Part shown: one piece after another, positions 37,631-48,606 of the stretch
How positions within the stretch are numbered: position 1 is the first letter of the stretch
How the letters are laid out: every line of letters begins with the position of its first letter
Source of the DNA: Channa striata
Taxonomy: Eukaryota > Chordata > Actinopteri > Anabantiformes > Channidae
Direction: 5' to 3'
DNA: 64,000 nucleotides
Assembly (NCBI GenBank): GCA_033026295.1
Contig: CM065171.1
Span: 6,899,957-6,963,956 of the forward strand
Position numbers and translations under genes: made by a program
Notes under the pieces: model-generated
The model's input: the letters and a program-made list of their open reading frames with translations, nothing else
Told to the model about the DNA's origin: nothing
The model's database searches: none

Positions 37631-40600
37631 GATTGTGGAAAAAAAAGCATGTTGCTGAAATGGGCGAACTTTTACACAAGCCGGGTTTGAAGCTCGGTTT
37701 GATGCTTTAAACACTGGGTTTAGAAATGTACGTCTTCTTTTTCTGTGACATCATGGAAGCGGCTGATGACAGCTGGGGGGACAGCGGCCTTGCTGACATG
37801 CAATGTAGTGCAACACTTCCTGGACAGCCTGTGGGGCCTCAAACCACCACCGTTGGGGAGACTCGCTCCACACCATACAGTGCCATGACCCTGTGACCAC
37901 GCCTGTCTGTTTGATCTCTGGTCAGGAGCCGAAACGGGCCGAAATAAATTTCCGCAAACCATTAGTGTCTCCAAAAGGGCCTTGGATGGATTCTGGATCC
38001 CAAAACTACATTTATTCCCTCAAGTGCACAGAGCATTTTTCACTTCTAATGGGATTATTGTGATGTTTTGTCATCTCACGAGGAGGCCGCCGCACACACT
38101 GCTTTCGTTCAGACAAGCATTTCAGTGACTTGTTAATGGTGTCACTTCTGCCTGTGTGAATTTAAAAAAAAAAAAAACTCCCTGAATGTGAATATTGTTT
38201 GCTGTTTGGGCACGACCATTTGATGGGTCTAATCCCTTGTCTAAAGAAACAAAGGTGCAACACTCGTCTGCAGCGGATCAGAGCGGGTGAGTGATGGTGT
38301 ACATAAACCCATCTCTCTCCCCAATCCCACACAGGCTCCTAATCCTAGAAGATCAAGTGTAACCGGGCTGGAAGTGTGACTGGTCGTAAGCCAGCAAGAT
38401 GCTTTCGGTTATGTTGACTCACACGGTGATCGCTCTTGGCTCACAGCAAACACAGTATGTCAGGCCTGTTCAACCTTTTGTTGTTACTTCCAGAGAAATT
38501 CTTCTTATTCGGAGACCAAGTGTACAATCTCTTTCTGTCAATACTGTACTATTTCATTATCTCAAGTTTATGATGTGCATTTTTCAAAAAGTGTAACACT
38601 TTTTAATGCAAATGTTTGCACACTGGAGGAGATTAATTTGTCATGCTTGTGGCCAACCATGCACGAGCTTTACAGTAAACATTTGCATGGAGGTTCTTCC
38701 TAATTAATTTCTGGTGTTCAAACACCAGAGTACAGAGAGACATTAATCAAAGCTGAGTATGTGAGTATACTGGTCACTTTGTACATACTTGTCTGGATGT
38801 TTCATTTTCACATGCTCTTACTTAGCACAGCTGATTACATCACCTTTGTGTTACTAATTTCCAAATGGAGGCCTTAAAAATATCCTTTGAAGTCATTTTC
38901 CTGTTATACATTCCTACGATACGGCGACTGCAGGGTATTTTGGCACAAATCAGGACTCATTCCCACATTTTGGGGGGGTTTGTTGAAGTGCATAACCACA
39001 TTGTTTAATGCTCTTCCATGGCTTTAATTGTGTGAAATAAACGTGGACTTTTGGCCTGAATTCTTAAAGAACATACAGGACAGAATTATAGAAATTTCAA
39101 GTTTCTGCGCTAGAATGTGCAAGTTTTTCTAGTTAACAATCCACTCGGTGAACTGTTGAGTAGGCTGTCAAAGGTTGGATGAGCATTCATTAAATCTGTG
39201 CTTTTTACTTCTCTTCACATTGTTATATGCACGTACATGCAGCTTCACTGGCTGACCTGAGTAAATGCCATAACCTGTCCGCTGTCGGCGATAATGTCGC
39301 TCCAAGTGACCACTGATTAGCAACTAAAAACGGGAGATCAATCTTTAAGAAAAGCTGCCTTTCCATTCAGGCTCCATGGTTGTCATTACTGACAGCATGC
39401 AGCCCCCAACTAAGCCACCTCTGCTACTTCACCTTAACAAGCAGCAATACATGCAAATGTCTGTTTGTCTTCACGAGCCAACAAAACTGTGACCAACAAC
39501 AGTTTGTGAATCTCATAAACATTCAGTAAATAAGATCAGAATGAAAGGATCTTTCACTTTGTAATAATCTCCGTCATACAACACCGGTCCATTAATAAAT
39601 TATTTAAAGACAGAAATCTGAGTGTGCAGCCAGAACTCACTGTCTCCTTTCTGGGTCTAATAATACCTTGCATGTTGACAGTGATGACGGTGTATCACAA
39701 GAACGGGGTGAAAACAGCTGATGTATTAGTCATGAGTTTAGTACACTTGCCAATAAACACAATATCTGTGCTGTCACATTTTTGGACAGGGCCAACTGCT
39801 CTGTGTGGCTCAGCTCAAACATGTGTGGGCTGCACTCCTCAAATGTATGTTTCACCTTTCACCACGTCTATGTATGCACGTGTGTGTGCAAGTGTGTAGT
39901 CGCACTGTGCACCTGCTGGAACACCTGTAGTCAGGGCTTAGGGATAATCCAGAAAAGTGAGTGAGACTGAGAAACAGATCCCATAGTTGTGAATATCAGA
40001 AGCAAGAAGATATAAATTGATGTTGAAACATGCTGGTTAGGCAAATTCTTTCTTTTTATTCAATTTCACAGAGATTACAGTTTTGATCTTATTCACTGTC
40101 TTACGTTTCAATCTATTCACCGGTGGCAGCTTTGAAGTCGAGGGGAGATTTTTTAAAGCGAGGCAGGTACAGGCTAACAGGGCTTCGCTAAGCTCATGAC
40201 AAAAAGACACTGAGATGCACTGTGTCTCTCTTGATCCACAGGGACTGGAAAAGTAGGCCAGGCTCGGTGTCAGACTGCTGCGAGGATCAGGATGCTGAAG
40301 TTGTTGCCTTGTGATCAAAGTTCCTTTTCACACTTTGGAGAGAGAAAGCGAGGTTTCACACACGCAGACACACATGTAGATCATATTTTTAGAAGTGAGG
40401 CTTTCCAGCTGAACACTGCGTCACACAGAGTCACCCAGAAGCGCCCAGCATCTTAATAAATCATTTTTATGGTGATGGAAGTTCAACTGTTCACCCTGCC
40501 TGCACCATCAAAGACACACAAACACAGAAACACTGGAGGGTGTAGCACAGAAACTCCTATAGGAGACCTCACACTGTGTGAGTCAGTGGCTGATGCAGCT

Positions 40601-41007
40601 GTAAACAAATTTTTGCCGAAACTCCTGAATGTGGGTACAAAGCCGAGAAATGGGAATGGAGGATGAGAAGCTGCTTTGACTGAAAGCTGCATTTTGCACA
40701 GAGTGTCCTCTCATCATGCGGAAATGAGCTTGTTCATGTACATCAGAGCTCTTGTGGAGGAGACGGGCACTCGTCGTTTCCAAGTGATTAGGCCAATAAA
40801 CTCAACTCGTGCCATTTAACATTTGACTAATTTGCAATTAGGAAGCTCTCTGTGTGTTGACAAGCTGCGTTTTCGGCTCCAGCGCGCCGATGATCCAGAG
40901 AGACACGGAGGCACCAAAACAGCCAGAAGACACCGAGGCTCGTCACGTGTTGTTAGTCCTGTCTGACTCCATCGTGAGTTCTAATCGCTGCATCCCAGGA
41001 TGCCGGC

Positions 41008-41047
41008 GGTGCCTGGGATTGGGTGGAGGTGCCTGGGATTGGGTGGA
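41008..41047 (+). repeat. two tandem 20-bp units with inverted CCAAT boxes, upstream of cplx3
   Basis: GGTGCCTGGGATTGGGTGGA occurs twice back to back. Each unit contains ATTGG (inverted CCAAT), and a third ATTGG is at 41078-41082. The block is about 300-370 bp before the cplx3 start codon in CpG-rich sequence. Confidence 0.9.
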
Positions 41048-41375
41048 GGGAGTGGTGGCCGCGCACGGAGACTCGGGATTGGTAGAGTTCACCGCCAAAC
41101 TTGTTGACTCATAACTGAGCAGCTCGTCTCCATCCGTCACGGCGCGGAGCTGTCCACGGCCAGTGGTGCTGAAGCTGCCATCCTCCGCGGCGCCCCGGAA
41201 TACACTTTTTTTTTTTTTGCAGTTTGTTTTGCTCCGATTCGAGCCATTGTAAGATACATGCTTTTTGTGTGACACCTCCAGACGTCTGCTTTAAGCGTCA
41301 CTTGACGGATTTACATCTGCCGTGCCGTTAACGCACAAGCGTCCAACTTCCTGAGCCGAAAACGGAGGCGCAGCT

Positions 41376-41533
41376 ATGGCTTTCATGGTGAAACACGTGG
41401 TGGGGGGACAGCTGAAGAACCTGACCGGCGGACTGACGGAGGAGAAGTCCGAGGGGGAGAAATCCGACGCCGCCACGAAGGGGATGACTCAAGAGGAATT
41501 TGAACAGTATCAGCAGCAGCTGGAGGAGGAGAA
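41376..41533 (+). CDS. cplx3: cplx3 coding exon 1
   Basis: Residues 1-52 and two bases of Lys53, with donor GTAAGG at 41534. It encodes the conserved N-terminal membrane/fusion-active segment and the start of the accessory helix. The exon lies in a GC- and CpG-rich stretch. Confidence 0.95.
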
Positions 41534-44320
41534 GTAAGGCGGCGATTGAAGCTTGTGATTGTGAAGTTGAATGAGTGTGTAAACGGTGCGTTCGTGCCGA
41601 GCGTCCCCCCGTGCGCCGTGCGCTTTTTTACGCATCAATGCAACATGAGCGCTCCACACACACACGCGCGCGCGCAGCTGCTCCTCTCGCCCTGGGAGCT
41701 CTGTGTCTCTTAGCTTTGCAAATTATGTAGAGCCGTTTCTAATTCGGGATTCCTGGAATCATTCTTCCACGGAAATGTCTACAGGGATTCGTGCCCGGGG
41801 CGAAAAATGTTCCTATTGCTGTGCGTGCGGTTGAATAATGAAGGCGGCTGCGCGTTAAATAAAGCGGGTAAAACAGAAGCTCCGTCTGGGTTTGATTGGA
41901 GACGCGCGCTCACTGCTGGTAATTAATGGAGGTTTTCCTCCTTGGCCGACTTTCATGGCTCCTAATAAAGTGCTTGCGATTAATTTGCCCATAAAATATA
42001 GTGCAACCTGAATAATAAATAAAATAATAATAAATTGAATTTAAATGGGTATATATGCTCTAATAATTTTGTTTGGTTGTGTGGATATTTATAGCTGCCA
42101 GCTTCCAGCTGAACGCCCTGTAATTCTTTAGTCACGCTTGCTTTTATCATTTGAATCTCTTCCCTGTCTCGTAGGCAAAAGTGAATTTCTTTTTTAAATG
42201 TGCACGCTTGATGTTATCTGCTGAGCCCACTGGAGGACAATACAACAACAAGGTCATCTGGCAGAGTTTACCCAACAAAAATCAACTTCCCTCAGAGCAG
42301 GACACATCATATCAGATGTTCACATGGCTCATTGAACAAATTACCTTTGATATATAATGCAAAAACAACCCAAAACTCTAAAGTCTTAATTACAGGAGCA
42401 TGTGCAGACATTTTAAGCTTGAGTGGGAAGTGTCGCTCTTAACTCTGACAGTATTCAAATTGATCTCAGCCCACTGAGCTGTGCAGGAGCCATGGTGAGA
42501 TGCTTAACGCCTGTCATCAGTGGAAGTGAGCTAATGTTCAGAGTTGCTACTGAGAAGTCCTGTTCATATTAATGCAGGGGAACGTTGTGAGGGGGTGGGA
42601 CCACATGTAGACAGTTTATCACCCTCAGCACCCAGGCCACAGTGACAACTCCGGCCATCTGATGCCCTTGAGAGGGAAAGATACAAAGCGTTGCTCATTG
42701 GCTGCAACTGAGCTGTGCAGGCGTATGTGCTGCTTGGTGTTTAGTCCATCGGCGTTGATGCAAAGTGAACTTGGGCTCACACAGGCAGCACCATGGATGC
42801 TGCGTCTCCGGTTAAAATGACCTTCCTCTGACACAATGGTTACAAATACTCTGCACATCATGCCCATGGCAGTGTTGTCCTCGCCTTTAGCCTACACTGC
42901 TGAATTTGATCCTTCTGGGCGTACAGTGTAGCCTCTTCTACTGTGGCCTTGAAGATAATAATCGGTGGTGTTTTTGTTGTTGAAAGCACCCAAAATTGTT
43001 CACTGACTGTAATAAAACGTGAACTCTTACCAAATTAGTTATGCTGTGTTTGGCCCAGAAAGTTGACTTATGGTGTTAAGAGGCATTTTGTCAAATTGAG
43101 CAATTTATGAGGGACAATTATGAACTACACACAAGCCATAAACATCCCAGTGATGCTGCAAGCTTACTGTCTGCCCTCTGCTGGAGGCACCACACACTGT
43201 CTTAGTGAAGAGAAATAGCAAAACACTCATTTTAAAACTCAAACCACCCAATTATTCAAAGCAAGACATAAATGATGGAAACGGTTTACATGTTTGTTCC
43301 ACATCTTAAATTGATGTGAGCTGCCTGACATGAAACTCTGATTTAACGGTAGCCCCGCAGAAACAGCTGTGACTTCAGTGTGCTGTATAAATGATGTGGG
43401 TGGCCAACTTTATAAACGCTTCGGCGAGAATTGGTCCCTCAGAGGAGTGTTCTACTGACAGGACACTTCATCTGGGACTTCTAATCAGAAACTGAGCATC
43501 ACTTCCTGCTTTCCTCCCCCAAGGCACCACTGCTGCTTCACCTTCTGTTGGCTCTGTATGATCTGTACTGTACAGTGAAAAAGGTCAAGCGGTAATGCTA
43601 CACCATCGAGCGCCCTACGATGCCCATAAATCAGAGTTGCAGCTGCACATGGCAAACACAGATTTTCATAATCTGGGGCGTTGTTAATACGAAGCCTAGC
43701 ATAGGTTATGCAGTTGCATAAAAAGACGTTTGGTTGGAAGCTGAGATTTAAATTTGTATGACACTTTAAATGACACCTTTTTTTCCCTTTTGCAGACGTG
43801 AACGAGAAGCCCATTTTGCCCAGAAGAAAGCTGAGAGAGCCACAGTTAGAACCCATTTTCGGGAAAAGTACAGACTACCAAAGGTAAAATAATCCACCCC
43901 TGCTTTTAGCAAACTAAAAAAGGACATAAATACAACCCACTGCCTTTATAAAGATTACTATTGTAGACTAGCACTTACTGTGAACAACAGTTGGATCTGA
44001 ACCTTTTGTTTTCGAGTTATTACCTGTTTTTTTTTCTCCTCTCGTCCTGCTGGGCGTGTCTCGTGTGTGTCTGACAACTTGTGTATCCGCCTCAGAATGA
44101 GACAGATGAGACTCAGATCCAGCAGGCGGGGGATGACGTGGTGCTGCCCACAGAGCTGGCCAAGATGATTGCCGAGGACAACCAGGAGGAAGCGCACAAG
44201 CAGTCAGTGCTGGGCCAGCTGTCCAACATCCAGAACGTGGACATCGACCAGCTGAAAGACAAAGCCCAGGCCACGCTGGAAGACCTCAAGAAGCAGACGG
44301 AGAATTGCAATCTCATGTGA
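41376..44320 (+). CDS. cplx3: cplx3, complexin-3 (complete, 3 coding exons)
   Basis: Small SNARE-binding regulator of vesicle fusion. Complexins 3/4 are the retinal ribbon-synapse type. Exons 41376-41533, 43796-43883 and 44096-44320 total 471 nt, giving 156 aa (human about 158 as I recall). Visible features are the N-terminal MAFMVK and VVGGQLKNLTGG block, an accessory helix rich in Glu and Gln (about 37-70), and the central SNARE-binding helix around 60-82 (AERATVRTHFREKYRLPK). A C-terminal half with DKAQATLEDLK ends in CNLM, a CaaX farnesylation box that separates complexin 3/4 from complexin 1/2. The start is the first ATG of the frame. Teleosts often keep two copies (a and b); I cannot tell which this is. 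Confidence 0.96.
41534..43795 (+). other. cplx3: cplx3 intron 1
   Basis: 2.3 kb. The first part is CpG-rich with a CA/CG repeat (41657-41678); the remainder is AT-rich. No coding sequence was recognised. Confidence 0.7.
43796..43883 (+). CDS. cplx3: cplx3 coding exon 2 (central helix)
   Basis: End of Lys53 through Lys82. REREAHFAQKKAERA and RTHFREKYRLPK form the helix that lies in the SNARE groove. Acceptor TTGCAG ends at 43795; donor GTAAAA at 43884. Confidence 0.96.
44096..44320 (+). CDS. cplx3: cplx3 coding exon 3 with CaaX end
   Basis: Residues 83-156 and the TGA stop. Begins NETDETQIQQAGDD and ends NCNLM. Cys153 is the predicted prenylated residue. Acceptor CCTCAG ends at 44095. A possible AATAAA follows at 44430-44435, and further ones lie near 46490-46500 and 46670. 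Confidence 0.96.
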   Translation, partial: NETDETQIQQAGDDVVLPTELAKMIAEDNQEEAHKQSVLGQLSNIQNVDIDQLKDKAQATLEDLKKQTENCNLM

Positions 44321-44827
44321 TCTGGCTGCCCCAGTGTTTAGAGTTTTACTTGTGCAAATATTTTTCAGAGGCAGAACTGCTCTAAAGAGATAATATTCAT
44401 ATTGCTTTAGAGGAATGTCAGAGTCCCGTAATAAAAGCTTTTTACGCCGTGCAAAGTTAGACACATGCCCTGCAGAAAAGGAAGTGAGTAAAGAAGATGA
44501 TGCTATGAAATCTGGGGCTTATTTTCCAAGAAGGGAAGAAACTTATTCTAGTGTCATCTAGGTGAGTGAGTTCAGTTTCTGCTGAGCTTCAAATTAAAAC
44601 TCGACCTGAATGTGATTTGTTTTAGTTAAATTCAGCTCATTTACACTCTGACCTTTAGAACAACTCTCCCTCTGAAAAATATTAATCTATTAAATCCTTT
44701 ACTCCCTCCATTCCCTAACCTATCGCTCCCACGTACCTCACACGACTGTTGATAAGATATGATACGACCAACTTAATCCTGCAGCAGAGGTCTCAGGTGT
44801 GCTGGGAGGTTTTTATTGCAACTGCTG

Positions 44828-44831
<4 letters not shown>

Positions 44832-44871
<40 letters not shown>
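44832..44871 (+). repeat. (CA)20 microsatellite
   Basis: Uninterrupted CA dinucleotides just downstream of cplx3, the longest pure dinucleotide array in the window. Confidence 0.95.
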
Positions 44872-44872
<1 letters not shown>

Positions 44873-46891
44873 TTAACAAGAGAGCAGACTCATCAGTAAA
44901 ATTGGCTGCCTGGGTGGAATGAAAACACAAAGCTGACACTGGCTTGTGTAAGGAGGCCATATGTGTATCATGGTGAATTTGGGAAAATTTGGTGACGAAG
45001 GAGCCATTTGTGGAGCTGTTCATGTTCCACGCGCAAAAGCACAAACTCTTAAAATAGGCAATATTTGTACAGAGCAACAACATAAGGCTGGTCTTTGTCA
45101 TAAGGAGCTTACTAATGTTGGCTGGTGTCCTGATGAAAGCTCTCTGTGAGCTACATCAGTCTTTGTTTTGAGCTTTTCTTAGACATATCATTCGAAAAGT
45201 TTTTTTGATTTTTACTTTTCCACACTTCAGTGTGCCTTGGATGTCCGGATACAGTTGTCTTGTGCAGAGGTCTAGCATACGTAAGCTACTTTTTACAAAG
45301 ACAAGCCGTCATATGTTTGTCTCTACATATTTCTTACTTTTACTTTCGTGAAGATAAAGCTTAAACTGTCAGGAATTATGTTTTATTAAATGATAGATTA
45401 GCTGTAATTTGTATGAATTACTAAAGTGTGTTCCCTGTTTAACCTACCATCAATATCAACTAGAAGTCAATCTGTGTTTGTGCTTCATCCAGAGGTAGGA
45501 AAAAAGAAAGCCAGTCAGATGAGAGAAATGTAAATGCTTTAGAACTTGTACGCCAAAGCCTTTAGTGAAAATGCATAACCAACATAAAGGAAATGGCAAA
45601 CTGTGTTACTGCGGTGTGTGTATAAATCCACATACTAATAATGAATAATTAATTGTTTAAGATATAAATGTGTCTGCTCTTTGCCTATACTGCCAACAGA
45701 GGGTCACCCTCCTTTCTGTTTTCATCAGCTCCTCGGTCTCGTAGCGTTGTCGACCTTGACGTGACCTTTGACCTGTCATCCATTTCATCGACCCTGCGTC
45801 TCAGTGGTTCTGTTTTTATGCTGGTGGATTTGTGTTGTTTTGACGATGTGACGTGTCAAGTGGTGTCTATGTTAAAAAAAAAAACTGATCCCGTGGCTAA
45901 GAGTGCTCCTTACAGTTCGCAGTCACCGTGGGCTCGCTGCCGTGTTCTGTCGCTGTTGTTTTTTTAGCCAAACATAAGTGAAGCCATGGGCGAATTAAGA
46001 GAGGGTGTTGTTGATGTTGTTACAGTCACACATACAACATTTTTACCAGTGTTTGATTTTCTGTTGTGGTGCTGAGGCTGATGTCAGCTTTGATCCCATA
46101 TTTGTCCGCACTTTGATTTAAACTGCCAAACAAAGCAATTATTAGTGTTTTAATTTTTGCATATTATATGTACACATTTTATTTTAAAGGAAATATGGGA
46201 AAATATATTGACTGTTTTCTCCAAAATGATAGGTCATGTCTTTGCTGTTGGTGCCAAACAGCTGCTGGAAGAAAACTGAGGCATCAGTTGAACATTTTCT
46301 TTACAGTGGGTTTCGTCATGTGATAGATGAACAGTATGTTTGTAACATTTCAATAATATAAAGCAGAGGGAAAGATGCAATAAGTCAATTTGAGGATGTT
46401 TGACGATGAGATAATAATAGTGGGTGGAACAGAAGCCATAAAGCAAACAGTTGCTTTGTATGAGTGTGCTACTTGAAATAATAGTCATTCAATAAAATAA
46501 AATGAAGAATAATATACAAATGTCATTTTGTGCTGTCATCGAGTGCAAGTTATTTTTTCAGAAAATGGCTGCCACGACACACAGTGTCTTCTTTGGCTGT
46601 TTCTTTGTTTCTCAGTATCTGTATTATTCTGTCTCAGAAAGTATTTCAGTGCATTTTGAGTTTTAACTGCAATAAAATGATTTTTAGGATAATTCTATTA
46701 TGTTGAGTGATTTTGTTGATCACTTAGCATATTGCATTCAGTCATTTGTCATTTTTTCTCAATCCGCAGCAGATTGAACAGCAGGTGGAGACAAAAATGC
46801 ACTCACACAACTCCTGAATAATCCAAGAGAAGTTAATAATTTTGATTGACAAATCAGAGATGGGAAGTTGTTGTCACTTGGCTTTAAATGA

Positions 46892-46928
46892 CATTAACAT
46901 GATTTTGCATATCAAAATCATGTTAATG
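46892..46928. repeat. perfect hairpin, 16-bp arms
   Basis: CATTAACATGATTTTG is followed by a CATAT loop and its exact reverse complement. Directly visible; function unknown. Confidence 0.95.
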
Positions 46929-47989
46929 GTGGAATATTATAATCTTTAAAAGTGTGGGGTCAGAATAAGTAAACTAATCTACTGTATATGTTCCACAGTG
47001 TGAACTACAGCTCTGGGAACGACTTTAGAGGCTATCTTTGCGTTTTTGTGGCCACATGTGGTGCATACAGTAATCACAAATGGCTTAAATATAAATACAC
47101 GCTGTGGTTGTTATGCCAACACTATGTATGTTTAAGATGACAAATTGTAGTTTTTAGAAGCAACTGCCATATTGTAGTCTTGGATGGAAATCAGGTTGGG
47201 CATCCATCTGGTTTTGTTGTGCTTGTGCAGAACTGGCACAGGCCTTCAGTGGGGGCAGACCTAAAAGTGACTTGCAAAAAAAAAAAAAGAGAGAGAAAAA
47301 AACGGATCAAGTTAGTTACCATCTGAATAGCAGGAAAGCCTGAGCTATTGGTAGTTTTCAAGTGTTGTGTGAATGGGGGTGGCTGTAAAATATATTGATG
47401 GTGAAACCCCTCTCCATTGACAGGCCGCAGTGCGTGAACAATCCTCAGTCTGGAAAGACATTGGGCCACTGCATGGCCAATCTGGCACAATTGGGGTGAA
47501 ACGGGCCAGAAAATACTATTCTCCCCTATTCTCCTCTGTCAATCGGGGCTTAAAAACCCAGTAGAATGAGAGGCAGGAGAGGGAGAGAGAGAGAGAGGGG
47601 GAGACAATTAGCGCCAACCTTTAGGCGAAACCCCTCAGCTACGAAGCAGTCATCACTGAGGGTTCCCCTGCCTCCGAAAAGGAGCACATTTGTTTTTGTG
47701 AAGCTGCAGATGTGAGTGAGCTTCTTGCAAAAGGAATGCGTTCTGCAAAGCCCCCCCTCTCCCACTCAACCCCCTCCCACGTGTGTTTTGCTGCAAGAGA
47801 AGTGGGGACCACACAGATCCTGGGTTTCATGCAAGGAAAATGATAAACATTTTCATCCAGCCTGTCTCGTCATAGAGTGAGAGGATTTGTGCGCAGAGCA
47901 GAGCTGAGCCGCTGCAGGCCTGGAAATGAGTCCCACGGCTGACTCCTCAAAGACGACCAATCAGCGGCCGGGATCGTAAATGAGAGGCA

Positions 47990-48030
47990 GCGAGAGGGGG
48001 AGGGAGAGGGGGAGGGAGAGGGGGGAGGAA
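47990..48030 (+). repeat. G-rich tandem repeat near gas1 promoter
   Basis: Repeats of GAGGGGGAGGGA-type units, about three copies, ending in a run of six G. G runs of three to six at short spacing could form a G-quadruplex. Lies about 600 bp before the gas1 start. Confidence 0.85.
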
Positions 48031-48309
48031 AAGTTTTCTCTCTGTGTTCTCCGCAGGAGGAGGGACTGTTGTGGGGAAAGCTCTGCGGACCGTGAAGCGT
48101 AAGAGCAAAAAGAGGGACAAAGACTCGGGTAGCGGGACCGAATGCGGCCGAGAGAAACTTCTTCCAAGTAAGAAATGAAATAGATAAATGATTTTTTAAA
48201 AGCATCTGTTCGCAATGCGAGGGGTGGATCAGTCCAAGTGTCCAAACTAAGTTGCGGACAGTGTCTGCGCTCGGAGTGCGCGTTCACTTTGGATAGCGCG
48301 GCCGGTGCC

Positions 48310-48557
48310 ATGGAGCAGAACCACCCCGCAGTTTGGATCAGGACTTGCCCCGTTTGAACGGACATGCTCCGCCGAGTGACTGTTGCTGCGCCGTTTCCCT
48401 TGTTTGCAGCCACGCGTGGTGACTTAGGCAGATCCGAACTTCAAGTTTGCGGATTCCTTCCTGCGGCCCCGGTCTCAGTGTTTGGACTGATCCATGGATC
48501 CACGTCTGTGTGAACCTCAGTGCGTGAGATTCCATGTGTAAACTGTCCCGAGACTAA
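48310..48557 (+). promoter_or_regulatory. gas1: gas1 leader with four upstream ORFs
   Basis: ATGs at 48310 (stop 48357, strong context GCCATGG), 48364 (stop 48513, 49 codons), 48494 (stop 48541) and 48534 (stop 48557) all precede the gas1 start, and all terminate before it. Whether they are transcribed depends on the unmapped start site. Confidence 0.5.
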
Positions 48558-48606
48558 CGTGCTGGTGGAGAAAGTGCGCGTCCCCGGACTAGAACTCCAT
48601 CCAAGC

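Larger units (their letters stand above)
20321..41375. other. 21 kb intergenic region between csk and cplx3
   Basis: No gene is supportable here. ORFs are short or low complexity and lack splice-compatible partners. Listed separately are repeat relics (24035-24310, 30241-30410, 32772-32970, 37493-37630), microsatellites and possible protein-binding motifs. The human LMAN1L position would fall here, but no lectin-like exon was recognised. Short exons cannot be fully excluded by eye. Confidence 0.55.
44321..48606. other. cplx3 3' region and gas1 upstream region
   Basis: Contains candidate cplx3 polyadenylation signals, a (CA)n run, a perfect hairpin (46892-46928), purine-rich repeats (47578-47603 and 47990-48030) and the putative gas1 promoter and leader with several upstream ORFs. 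No further gene was recognised. Confidence 0.6.

Noticed and set aside
40943..41275. 110-aa minus-strand ORF over the cplx3 promoter
   Set aside because: Covers the CCAAT tandem and CpG-rich DNA. No domain; best explained by GC composition.
47961..48413. 150-aa minus-strand ORF upstream of gas1
   Set aside because: Driven by the purine-rich repeat (Ser/Leu/Pro repeats on the reverse strand); no domain.
48520..48606. N-terminal extension of gas1 beginning at a GTG
   Set aside because: No ATG in this stretch of the frame. The ATG at 48607 directly starts a signal peptide, as the family requires.
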